NCBI GenBank assembly: GCA_002477625.1
Contig: DLQQ01000035.1
Span: forward strand, 6,235-12,837
From: Candidatus Arcticimaribacter sp. UBA7428
GTDB taxonomy: Bacteria; Bacteroidota; Bacteroidia; Flavobacteriales; Flavobacteriaceae
Direction of reading: 5' to 3'
DNA length: 6,603 nt
This document shows positions 1-6,578 of the stretch, piece after piece; the first letter of the stretch is position 1, and each line of letters starts with the position of its first letter. Below the pieces are notes generated by a model. That model was not told the origin of the DNA, made no database searches, and worked only from the letters and a program-made list of their open reading frames with translations. The translations under genes were made by a program, and so were the position numbers.

Positions 1-1467
1 CTTCCTTTTCCAGATTTTGGAAGGCTCGGAAGTGTCGAATTCATTGGGATTGTAATTTCCCTTACTTTAATTTCCTGTATTGAATCCCTGCTTAGCATCA
101 AAGCCGTAGATAAACTGGATCCTTTAAAAAGAAGATCCAACGTGAATAAAGACCTTAGAGCTTTAGGAATAGCAACTACCATCAGTGGTTTTGTCGGAGG
201 ATTGAATGTCGTTACCGTTATTGCCCGCAGTTCGGTAAATGTAAACAATGGAGGATCTAACCGATCTGCCAACTTGTTTCATGCCCTCTTTCTCTTGCTT
301 TTTATTGTTCTTTTTCAAGATCAAATCCAACGCATTGCGCTTCCTGCTTTGGCGGCCATCTTGGTGTACACGGGCTATCGCTTGGCCGCTCCTGAAAACC
401 TAATCATGCTGTTTAAAATTGGAAAAGAACAGGGCGCTATTTTTCTTGTCACACTGGGTATGACCCTAGCTTATGGTCTGATTACAGGAATTGCCTTCGG
501 TGTATTAGCAACTTTTATGATCCATATATTGATCAATAAAAGTGTCTTTTTTTTCACACGCAACTGGCTAAAGCCCAACGTTTTGATGTTTAAAGAAGAA
601 GATAGCGGGAACTATTTTGTCAGTGTAAAAAACTTCTGTAGTTTTTTAAACTTTTATAAGTTAAAGGCGCTTCTTGACGAAATTCCAGAGCACGAACACG
701 TTATTGTAGACTTCTCTCTTTGTGAGTTTGTTGATCATACCGTTATGGAAGGTCTAAGTGATTATAGAAGGAGTTTTTCAAGTAAGAATGGGGTCTTTGA
801 AATCATCGGCTTGGATGTGCATTTTTCTGACACACAGCATCCTTTTGCAATACGAAAAGTACTTCCCATGAAAGATTTTTTAAATCTTGGAAAGCACCTT
901 ACAAAAAGACAAAAAACACTCAAAAGACTTGCAAAAAACTTAAAGTGGTCTTATCGTCCTGAGCTCTCGTCAGAGGCCAATAACTTGGAGCAGTTTGAAT
1001 ATTTTAAGTCCAAACAAATCAATTATCAATACAATGTTTTATTCGATGAATCAGAACAATTTACTTTGTTTGACCTTTCATATAGCGAAGGAGCTTTTAT
1101 CGCAAAAGAAGACTTGAAATCTTCTTTTTTAATGATTCAATTGGAAGAAAGGGTGCCTCAATTTATTTTAGACAAAGAACATTTGTTGGCGAATTTATAC
1201 GAACCTCTCGGGTATCGAGATATTGACTTTGTTGAAGCCCCTGATTTTTCAAGACGTTTTTTTCTTGGTGGAAAGAATAGATCTGAAATTAGAAAATGGT
1301 TTACTCCAGAATTGATTTTCTTTTTTGAAAGCCACTCGTATTTCCATGTAGAAACCAACGAAAAAACCCTCCTCATCAAGGGTCGAAATCGCCTTTCGAG
1401 TATCGATGAAATTAAAAAAATGCTGGCTTTTGGAAAAGAATTAACCCAAATTTTAAAGAAACAATAA
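1..1467 (+). CDS. SulP-family inorganic anion transporter, 3' part (5' end outside window), with STAS and extra C-terminal domain
   Basis: Inner-membrane anion carrier of the SulP/SLC26 family; members move sulfate, bicarbonate or similar anions, and the substrate here cannot be told. The frame is open from base 1, giving 488 visible residues; the N-terminal half of the transmembrane domain is missing. Visible family signatures are ESLLSIKAVDKLD (residues 28-40, counted from base 1) and RSSVNVNNGG (76-85). Hydrophobic segments lie at about 14-33, 93-107, 112-129 and 146-178. A STAS domain follows at about 202-277 (core VIVDFSLCEFVDH) and ends in GLDVHF..TQHPFAIRK, a conserved SulP tail. A basic linker (KRQKTLKRLAKNLK) then leads to an extra soluble domain at about 344-488. 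A GTG at 142 could be taken as a start, but it falls inside the conserved transporter segment, so it is not the start. The stop is 4 bases before the next gene, which suggests co-transcription. Family assignment is firm; substrate is unknown. Confidence 0.92.
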   Translation, partial: LPFPDFGRLGSVEFIGIVISLTLISCIESLLSIKAVDKLDPLKRRSNVNKDLRALGIATTISGFVGGLNVVTVIARSSVNVNNGGSNRSANLFHALFLLLFIVLFQDQIQRIALPALAAILVYTGYRLAAPENLIMLFKIGKEQGAIFLVTLGMTLAYGLITGIAFGVLATFMIHILINKSVFFFTRNWLKPNVLMFKEEDSGNYFVSVKNFCSFLNFYKLKALLDEIPEHEHVIVDFSLCEFVDHTVMEGLSDYRRSFSSKNGVFEIIGLDVHFSDTQHPFAIRKVLPMKDFLNLGKHLTKRQKTLKRLAKNLKWSYRPELSSEANNLEQFEYFKSKQINYQYNVLFDESEQFTLFDLSYSEGAFIAKEDLKSSFLMIQLEERVPQFILDKEHLLANLYEPLGYRDIDFVEAPDFSRRFFLGGKNRSEIRKWFTPELIFFFESHSYFHVETNEKTLLIKGRNRLSSIDEIKKMLAFGKELTQILKKQ

Positions 1468-1471
1468 CCTC

Positions 1472-2449
1472 ATGAAAAAAACATTCACTCTTGCGCTTTG
1501 CCTTGGCGTTTTCTTTTGTGTTGCGGCTCAAAAAACCCTAGGTGAAATTGAACGCCTTGACCCAGAAATAAACAGCCTTATTGCTGCAGATGCAGTCATC
1601 GAAATTTTAGCCGATGGCTTTAGCTGGGCTGAAGGGCCGGTTTGGGTTCCTGAACTAAATTCTGTTCTGTTTACCGATGTTCCTGAAAATAAAATGTTCC
1701 GCTGGAACGAGTCCAATGGCCTGTCGCTCTATTTAGATCCTAGCGGCTATACGGGCATTGCGCCTAACGACAAAAAGAGTGGTGCTAACGGCTTAATCCT
1801 TGACCCGGAAGGCAATTTGCTCATCGCGCAGCACGGTGACCGCAGAATCGCTATGATCGAGAAGCCTCTCGCAAAACCCGGTTCATTCAAAACAATCGTC
1901 GCTGAATATGAAGGAAAAAGATTCAGCAGTCCTAATGATTTAATTATAGCCAAAAACGGAGATTTATATTTTACCGACCCTCCCTATGGGCTTAAGGGCG
2001 ATGGTGACCCATTAAAAGAAATTGCTGAAAACGGTGTTTACCGTTTAGACGCTAAAGGAAAAATAACTCGGGTTTACAATGGTTTGAATCGTCCTAACGG
2101 GCTGGCTTTTTCGCCAGACGAATCCGTTTTATATGTTGCCAATTCGGACTCTAAAAGAAACCTATGGCTCTCTTTTTCTCTTGAAAACGGTGAGTTGAAA
2201 AACGAAAAAATATTTTTCGATGCAACAGGTATAAAGGAAAAAGGCCTGGCCGATGGATTAAAAGTCCACAGCAAAGGCTATGTTTTTGCTACAGGCCCAG
2301 GTGGTGTTCTGATCTTTACCCCAGGAGGCAAGCACATAGGAACAATAAAAACCATGGTTTCTTCGGCAAATTGCGCCTTTAATGCAGACGAAAGCGCCTT
2401 GTATATAACTTCAGACAATTACCTTACACGCATCCAACTGCTAAAATAA
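1472..2449 (+). CDS. Exported SMP-30/gluconolactonase/LRE-family protein
   Basis: Six-bladed beta-propeller hydrolase family (SMP-30, gluconolactonase, Drp35), whose members open sugar or other lactones using one divalent metal ion. 325 residues, a normal length plus signal peptide. Residues 1-20 form a Sec signal (MKK, hydrophobic core, cleavage near VAAQ); there is no good lipobox, so the product is probably a soluble periplasmic protein. Metal and substrate ligands of the family can be placed at E54 (WAEGPVW), N155 (SSPNDLI), N209 (RPNGLAFSPD) and D261 (LADGLKV), by comparison with E18, N103, N154 and D204 of human SMP-30. FTDPPYGL at 167-174 is also typical. The set is complete, so an active enzyme is likely. 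The ATG at 1472 is preceded by an A-rich leader without a Shine-Dalgarno sequence. It sits between the SulP gene (4-base gap) and an MBL-fold hydrolase (5-base gap). The substrate is not known; gluconolactonase is only the default name. Confidence 0.93.
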   Translation: MKKTFTLALCLGVFFCVAAQKTLGEIERLDPEINSLIAADAVIEILADGFSWAEGPVWVPELNSVLFTDVPENKMFRWNESNGLSLYLDPSGYTGIAPNDKKSGANGLILDPEGNLLIAQHGDRRIAMIEKPLAKPGSFKTIVAEYEGKRFSSPNDLIIAKNGDLYFTDPPYGLKGDGDPLKEIAENGVYRLDAKGKITRVYNGLNRPNGLAFSPDESVLYVANSDSKRNLWLSFSLENGELKNEKIFFDATGIKEKGLADGLKVHSKGYVFATGPGGVLIFTPGGKHIGTIKTMVSSANCAFNADESALYITSDNYLTRIQLLK

Positions 2450-2454
2450 ATTTT

Positions 2455-3312
2455 ATGAAATTACACCGCATTGAAACCGGTAACTTTATGCTCGACGGCG
2501 GCGCAATGTTCGGTGTAGTTCCAAAGGCTTTATGGGAGCGAACCAACCCCGCTGACGAAAAGAATAGAATCAAAATGGCAGCGCGTTCACTACTCATCGA
2601 AGATGGAGATCGACTTATTTTGATTGACACGGGAATGGGAAACAAACAGTCCGATAAATTCTATGGGCACTATGCTATTTGGGGAGATCATACCCTAGAC
2701 AGCTCGCTTCAAAAGGCCGGCTTTCATCGGGATGATATAACCGATGTTTTTTTTACTCATTTACATTTCGACCATTGTGGTGGAGCTATTGAATTCAACT
2801 CAAACGGAATTTTAGTGCCCGCTTTTAAAAATGCTCGCTTTTGGTCGCATCAAAACCACTGGGAATGGGCTAAAAAACCTAATCCCAGAGAAAAAGCATC
2901 TTTCTTGCCTGAAAACATTCTTCCCATACACGAAAGTGGTCAACTGGAATTATTAATTGGAACAGAAAAGCAACTTAAAAAAACAGCCTTAGGGTTCGAC
3001 ATCCTTTTGATGGACGGTCATACCGAGAAGCAAATGCTTCCCATGATTCAATATCAAGGAAAAACAATCGTTTTTGCCGCCGATTTGATTCCAACAGTTG
3101 GACATCTTCCCATACCCTATGTAATGGGCTACGACACAAGACCCCTTCTAACACTAGAAGAAAAAGCTTCTTTCCTTGATCGTGCAGTAGCAAATGATTT
3201 TTTGTTGTTTTTAGAGCACGACGCAGAAAACGAACTCATTTCACTTGAACAAACTGCAAAAGGAGTTCGTTGTAAAGAAAGTTTTCTTTTTGACAACTAT
3301 TTTAAATCTTAG
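2455..3312 (+). CDS. Metallo-beta-lactamase-fold hydrolase, YtnP-like (possible lactonase)
   Basis: Cytoplasmic MBL-fold metallohydrolase of 285 residues without a signal peptide. The dinuclear zinc site is complete: H102-x-H104-x-D106-H107 (THLHFDHCGG), H189 (MDGHT), D210 (FAADLIP) and H255 (LEHDAE). The N-terminal LDGGAMFGVVPKALW (13-27) is typical of the YtnP-like branch, which includes lactonases acting on N-acyl homoserine lactones. That activity is established for relatives and is not shown by this sequence. The alpha/beta-beta/alpha fold starts at about residue 44 (RSLLIEDGDRLILIDTGMGN). It follows the SMP-30-like gene after 5 bases and is probably translated from the same message. The two products would act in different compartments, one exported and one cytoplasmic. 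The start ATG is well placed for the conserved N-terminus. Family is sure; substrate is open. Confidence 0.93.
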   Translation: MKLHRIETGNFMLDGGAMFGVVPKALWERTNPADEKNRIKMAARSLLIEDGDRLILIDTGMGNKQSDKFYGHYAIWGDHTLDSSLQKAGFHRDDITDVFFTHLHFDHCGGAIEFNSNGILVPAFKNARFWSHQNHWEWAKKPNPREKASFLPENILPIHESGQLELLIGTEKQLKKTALGFDILLMDGHTEKQMLPMIQYQGKTIVFAADLIPTVGHLPIPYVMGYDTRPLLTLEEKASFLDRAVANDFLLFLEHDAENELISLEQTAKGVRCKESFLFDNYFKS

Positions 3313-3354
3313 TTTATTACATTTATTGCATTATTTTTTATTAAAAACACAACA
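3313..3354. other. Short AT-rich gap before the M1 peptidase gene
   Basis: These 42 bases separate the MBL-fold gene from the peptidase gene, while the gaps upstream are only 4 and 5 bases. The stretch is almost all A and T and ends in an A-rich leader (ATTAAAAACACAACA) before the ATG, the usual look of a Bacteroidota translation start. TACATTTA at 3318-3325 resembles the Bacteroidota -7 box TAnnTTTG at seven of eight positions, but no -33 TTG lies at proper spacing (the nearest TTTG is 25 bases upstream). A promoter here is possible but not shown. No hairpin terminator for the upstream genes is seen. Confidence 0.35.
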
Positions 3355-5169
3355 ATGAAACAACTTGCTTTTGCCCTTGCTTTTCTTTTTTCACTGAGCC
3401 TTTCTGCACAATATTGGCAGCAAAAAGTGGACTATACCATGACTGTTGAGCTCGATGCTGAGACAGCAGATTATTCTGGAACCCAACAATTGGTTTACAC
3501 CAACAACGCTCCCGAAACATTAACAAAAGTTTTCTATCATTTATATTTCAATGCTTTTCAGCCTGAAAGCGATATGGCCATCCGCCTTAAAAACGGAGGT
3601 GATAAAAACCGCCGTTTTAAGGTAAGTCTCGATACATTAACCCCATATCAACAGGGCTATCTCAAGGTTTCTTCTTTGAAACAAGACGGAGTCCCCGTTC
3701 AGACGTTAGAATCAGGAACAATTTTAGAGGTAACATTAAACAAGCCGCTTGTTTCTGGAGCATCAACCGTATTGGATTTGGAGTTTAAGGGTCATGTGCC
3801 GGATATGATTCGTCGAGGTGGCAAAAACACAGAAGAAGGAGTTGCTTTTTCTATGGCGCAATGGTATCCAAAGCTTTCAGAATACGATGTGGACGGATGG
3901 AATACAGATCCCTATACTGGAAGAGAATTTCATGGTGTTTGGGGAGATTTTGATGTTAAAATTACGCTCGATAAAGATTTTACTGTTGGCGGTAGCGGTT
4001 ACCTTCAAAACGCAGATAAAATTGGTAAAGGCTATAGCGATCGAAAAAAAGCTAAAACTAAAAAAGGGAAAATCACCTGGCATTTTATAGCGCCAAATGT
4101 GCACGACTTTACATTTGCTGCGGACACCGATTATATTCACGATGTCTATCCCGGTCCAAATAATGTCGATCTGCATTTCTTTTATAAAAACAATCCCGAC
4201 ATCATTGAAAACTGGAAGAAACTTCAGCCTTTAACGGCAGAATTGATGGTGTATTTCAATGAAAAGATTGGAGAATACCCTTATAAACAATACTCGGTGA
4301 TTCAGGGGGGAGACGGCGGAATGGAGTACGCCATGTGTACCTTGATTACAGGGGAGCGTAAATTTGGTTCTTTGGTAGGGGTAACTGCCCACGAACTGGC
4401 ACATTCTTGGTTTCAGCACATTCTAGCAACAAACGAAACCAAACACGAATGGATGGACGAAGGCTTTACCACTTTTATATCGACACTTGCTGAAGATAAA
4501 GTACTCAAAGAAAATAAGGATTTCCCTTTAGAGGGATCTTACAGTGGATATTTCCGCCTCGCTGGTTCTGGAGTTGAACAAGCCCAAAGCACCAATGCAA
4601 ATCGCTACCATTATAACTATGCCTATGAAAGCACGGCATACAATAAAGGCGCTGTGTTCTTAGGACAACTGGGTTATATTATAGGGAATGAAAACATATT
4701 CAAAACACTACAAGCGTATTACAATGAGTTTAAATTCAAGCATCCTGTTCCGAATGATATTCGTAGAATTGCCGAGCGTGTATCAGGAATACAGTTGCGT
4801 TGGTACTTGACCGATTGGACACAAACCACCAATACTATTGATTATGCAATCTCGGATGTTATTAGTCTGGAAAACACAACTCAAATAAATTTAGAGCGCA
4901 AAGGGTTAATGCCAATGCCCCTAGACATCTTAGTTCGGTATAAGGACGGAACTCAAGAAATCCATTATATCCCGATTACTCTAATGCGGGGAGAAAAAGA
5001 AAACCCTTACGGGCTGCCTTGGAATATCGAAAAGGACTGGTCATGGGCGAATCCTAACTATAGTTTTTCTGTTCCTCGCAAAGCAGAAGAAATTGAATTG
5101 ATAACCATAGATCCTACCTACTATATGGCCGATCTGGATCGCGAAAACAATACCTATCAAAATGAGTAA
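3355..5169 (+). CDS. Exported M1-family zinc metallopeptidase
   Basis: Zinc peptidase of the M1 (aminopeptidase N / LTA4 hydrolase) family, 604 residues. Residues 1-19 form a Sec signal peptide ending LSLSAQ, so it acts in the periplasm or outside. An N-terminal beta domain (about 24-260, with MAQWYPKLSEYD and GREFHGVWGDFD) precedes the catalytic domain. Zinc ligands are H346 and H350 of HELAH with general base E347, and E369 in WMDEGF, 19 residues after H350. Y429 in AYNKGAVFL fits the transition-state tyrosine. The substrate-binding motif, GxMEN in classical M1 enzymes, reads GGMEY (321-325). A beta-rich region of about 110 residues closes the protein; no type IX secretion sorting domain is visible at the C-terminus. 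The start ATG follows 42 noncoding bases after the MBL gene, so it may have its own promoter, although none is clear. The gene end overlaps the rnpA start by 8 bases. Confidence 0.95.
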   Translation: MKQLAFALAFLFSLSLSAQYWQQKVDYTMTVELDAETADYSGTQQLVYTNNAPETLTKVFYHLYFNAFQPESDMAIRLKNGGDKNRRFKVSLDTLTPYQQGYLKVSSLKQDGVPVQTLESGTILEVTLNKPLVSGASTVLDLEFKGHVPDMIRRGGKNTEEGVAFSMAQWYPKLSEYDVDGWNTDPYTGREFHGVWGDFDVKITLDKDFTVGGSGYLQNADKIGKGYSDRKKAKTKKGKITWHFIAPNVHDFTFAADTDYIHDVYPGPNNVDLHFFYKNNPDIIENWKKLQPLTAELMVYFNEKIGEYPYKQYSVIQGGDGGMEYAMCTLITGERKFGSLVGVTAHELAHSWFQHILATNETKHEWMDEGFTTFISTLAEDKVLKENKDFPLEGSYSGYFRLAGSGVEQAQSTNANRYHYNYAYESTAYNKGAVFLGQLGYIIGNENIFKTLQAYYNEFKFKHPVPNDIRRIAERVSGIQLRWYLTDWTQTTNTIDYAISDVISLENTTQINLERKGLMPMPLDILVRYKDGTQEIHYIPITLMRGEKENPYGLPWNIEKDWSWANPNYSFSVPRKAEEIELITIDPTYYMADLDRENNTYQNE

Positions 5170-5518
5170 ACTGATTACCCTAAATCGTTTAAAAGGAAAA
5201 GAATTAATCGACGCACTGTTTCGTAAAGGAACCGTGCTTCGTTCCAAACACTTACTCTTAAGAGTACTAGAATCAAAAGCATCAGAAAACGAACTTTACG
5301 TTGGTGTTTCTGTCCCTAAAAGAAACTTTAAAAGGGCAGTGGATAGAAATAAAATTAAGCGGCAGCTGCGTATTGCGTTGAAAAAAGCAGAAGGGAATAT
5401 TCCTTTTGGAGGAGCCTGTATGTTGATTTATACGGGGAGAAAACACCCGTTGACCAACGAACTTGTCCAAGGTGTATATGAATTATTTAGTCAATCAAAT
5501 TCTACAAAACAGGAATAA
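5162..5518 (+). CDS. rnpA: Ribonuclease P protein component
   Basis: Small basic protein subunit of RNase P; it binds the catalytic RNA and helps it cleave 5' leaders from precursor tRNAs in the cytoplasm. 118 residues, the usual size. The N-terminus (LNRLKGKELIDALFRKG, 7-23) matches the family start, normally ERLK.KK.I..LF..G. The RNA-binding RNR signature is clear at 50-70 (VPKRNFKRAVDRNKIKRQLR, with R62, N63, K66 and R67). The ATG lies in the sequence ATGAGTAA, where the peptidase gene also stops (8-base overlap), and no ribosome binding site is evident, so translation may be coupled to the upstream gene. In many bacteria rnpA follows rpmH near the origin; here it follows a peptidase gene. 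The RNase P RNA gene is not in this window. Confidence 0.95.
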   Translation: MSKLITLNRLKGKELIDALFRKGTVLRSKHLLLRVLESKASENELYVGVSVPKRNFKRAVDRNKIKRQLRIALKKAEGNIPFGGACMLIYTGRKHPLTNELVQGVYELFSQSNSTKQE

Positions 5519-5530
5519 ATCGACCTTTGT

Positions 5531-5980
5531 TTAGCCTTCTAAAAGCATCCCAATATGGGGTATCCCGTCTTCTAGATACGCTTCTCCTGTTGCTTTAAAT
5601 TGATGGGTTTGATAAAACTTTTCTAGGTGAGCCTGAGCCGAGATTTTAATGCGGGAATTTGCATATTCTTTTTGAGTCGTTTTTATAGCAAAATCAACCA
5701 ATGCATGGCCTAGTTTTTGTGCCCTATGGACAGGTGAAACAACAATTCTTCCAATGGAGCTGTAATCTGCATAAGAAAGCCCTTGATCTAAAATACGGGC
5801 ATAAGCGGCCAAGTCCCCTTCAATACTTCCCAGTACATGGATGGATTTTGGATCGTTTCCATCAATATCTTGATAAACACAATCCTGTTCAACCACAAAA
5901 ACTTCTGACCGTAAAGCATACATATCGTGCAATTCAGTTGATGTCAATTGATCAAACGTTTTATAAGTAAAGTGAATCAT
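5531..5980 (-). CDS. ElaA-like GNAT-family N-acetyltransferase
   Basis: Predicted cytoplasmic acetyl-CoA-dependent acyltransferase of 149 residues, the full length of the ElaA family. Matches to the family run along the whole protein: LRSEVFVVEQDCVYQDIDG (23-41), AAYARIL (58-64), the acetyl-CoA pyrophosphate-binding region GRIVVSPVHRAQKLGHALV (77-95), SAQAHLEKFYQTHQF (114-128) and the C-terminal LEDGIPHIGM (136-145). The substrate of ElaA proteins is not established. The start ATG shares its A with the last base of the rpiB stop (TAATG on the - strand), which suggests coupled translation after rpiB in a two-gene operon. Its stop lies 12 bases from the stop of the convergent rnpA. Family call is firm; I leave the symbol empty because orthology to elaA was judged by eye only. 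Confidence 0.92.
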   Translation of the reverse strand: MIHFTYKTFDQLTSTELHDMYALRSEVFVVEQDCVYQDIDGNDPKSIHVLGSIEGDLAAYARILDQGLSYADYSSIGRIVVSPVHRAQKLGHALVDFAIKTTQKEYANSRIKISAQAHLEKFYQTHQFKATGEAYLEDGIPHIGMLLEG

Positions 5981-6411
5981 TAGCTACAAGGAATTTTATC
6001 AATTCTATTTTGGTGCCTTCCTCCTTCAAAATCAGTATTGATATAAACCTCAACCATAGCAATTGCCTGAGGTATTGAGATAAAACGAGCCGGAAGGCTC
6101 AAAATATTCGCATTATTATGCTGACGAGCCAAAGCTACAATCTCTTTAGTCCAACAAAGCGCTGAACGAATGTCTTGATATTTATTTGCAGTCATAGAAG
6201 CACCGTTACCACTACCGCATATGATAATACCTAAGCTTGCTTCTTTTGAAGATACGTCCTGAGCAACCGGATGAATAAAGTCAGGATAATCAACACTATC
6301 CTCACTGTCTGTACCGTGATTTAATACCTCATGTCCCTTACTAATAAGGTAAGAAACTATTGCTTCTTTATAATCTACTCCTGCGTGGTCATTACCAATT
6401 GAAAACTGCAT
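5980..6411 (-). CDS. rpiB: Ribose-5-phosphate isomerase B
   Basis: Interconverts ribose 5-phosphate and ribulose 5-phosphate in the non-oxidative pentose phosphate pathway (cytoplasm, usually a dimer). 143 residues, full length for the RpiB/LacAB family. Active-site residues are present: D8 and H9 (GNDHAG), C65 with the anion-hole loop GSGNG (66-70), H98 and N99 (ARQHNNANIL), and R132 and R136 in EGGRHQNRIDKI. Other family segments are DYPDFIHPVA (41-50) and NKYQDIRSALCW (76-87). The loop after Cys65 reads SGNG, where E. coli RpiB has TGIG. The ATG at 6411 gives the exact family N-terminus; an in-frame TAA upstream excludes a longer product. It is the first gene of a pair with the GNAT gene. 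Its leader contains a dyad and a purine-rich run described separately. Confidence 0.95.
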   Translation of the reverse strand: MQFSIGNDHAGVDYKEAIVSYLISKGHEVLNHGTDSEDSVDYPDFIHPVAQDVSSKEASLGIIICGSGNGASMTANKYQDIRSALCWTKEIVALARQHNNANILSLPARFISIPQAIAMVEVYINTDFEGGRHQNRIDKIPCS

Positions 6412-6430
6412 ATTTTTAATTTTTTATAAA

Positions 6431-6459
6431 TGTAAACAAACCCCTCCTTCTTGTTTATA
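6431..6459 (-). promoter_or_regulatory. Dyad in the rpiB leader with a Shine-Dalgarno-like loop
   Basis: TAAACAA at 6433-6439 is the exact reverse complement of TTGTTTA at 6451-6457, with an 11-base spacer. One outer pair (6431 with 6459) also matches after a single mismatch on the - strand. Read as rpiB leader RNA, the spacer is GAAGGAGGGGU, containing the Shine-Dalgarno core AAGGAGG. The G run ends 29 bases before the rpiB ATG, too far to serve that start directly. The stem has one G-C pair only, so it would be weak as an RNA hairpin; it could instead be a protein-binding site in DNA. Structure is seen; function is inference. Confidence 0.3.
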
Positions 6460-6560
6460 AACAGCTACCACAAATTGGATACTTTGTTAATAAGTTCTAA
6501 TAGTAAATACCTATAATTTCGTTACTCTTTACACTTGCTAAATTTTTTCTTTTTTCAAAA

Positions 6561-6578
6561 TAAACTTTATAAACTTTA
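6561..6578. repeat. Two tandem copies of TAAACTTTA
   Basis: TAAACTTTA at 6561-6569 is repeated exactly and without spacer at 6570-6578. The final A of the second copy is also the A of an ATG at 6578-6580. The junction creates a TTTATAAA palindrome. The repeat may be chance in AT-rich DNA, or a slippage product, or lie in the promoter/leader of a gene beyond the right edge. Confidence 0.5.

Noticed and set aside
142..144. GTG as the start of a 441-residue transporter protein
   Set aside because: The same frame is open to base 1 and encodes conserved SulP residues (ESLLSIKAVDKLD) just upstream, so the gene begins outside the window.
3818..4090. 90-codon open frame on the + strand within the peptidase gene
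   Set aside because: It overlaps conserved M1 sequence in another frame and has no recognisable protein character.
3877..4176. 99-codon open frame on the - strand
   Set aside because: It is antisense to the M1 gene and is a low-complexity Phe/Ser/Ile product mirroring its Lys-rich coding strand.
5547..5561. Small hairpin (CCC-AATAT-GGG) near the convergent gene ends as a terminator
   Set aside because: The stem is only 3-5 pairs, it lies in the conserved GIPHIGM codons of the acetyltransferase, and no T-run follows on either strand.
5701..5970. 89-codon open frame on the + strand
   Set aside because: It is antisense to the ElaA-like gene, whose whole length matches its family; the translated product shows no family features.
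6428..6435. TACATTTA on the - strand as the -7 box of an rpiB promoter
   Set aside because: It matches TAnnTTTG at seven of eight positions, but no TTG or TTTG lies at about the right distance upstream, so it cannot be called.
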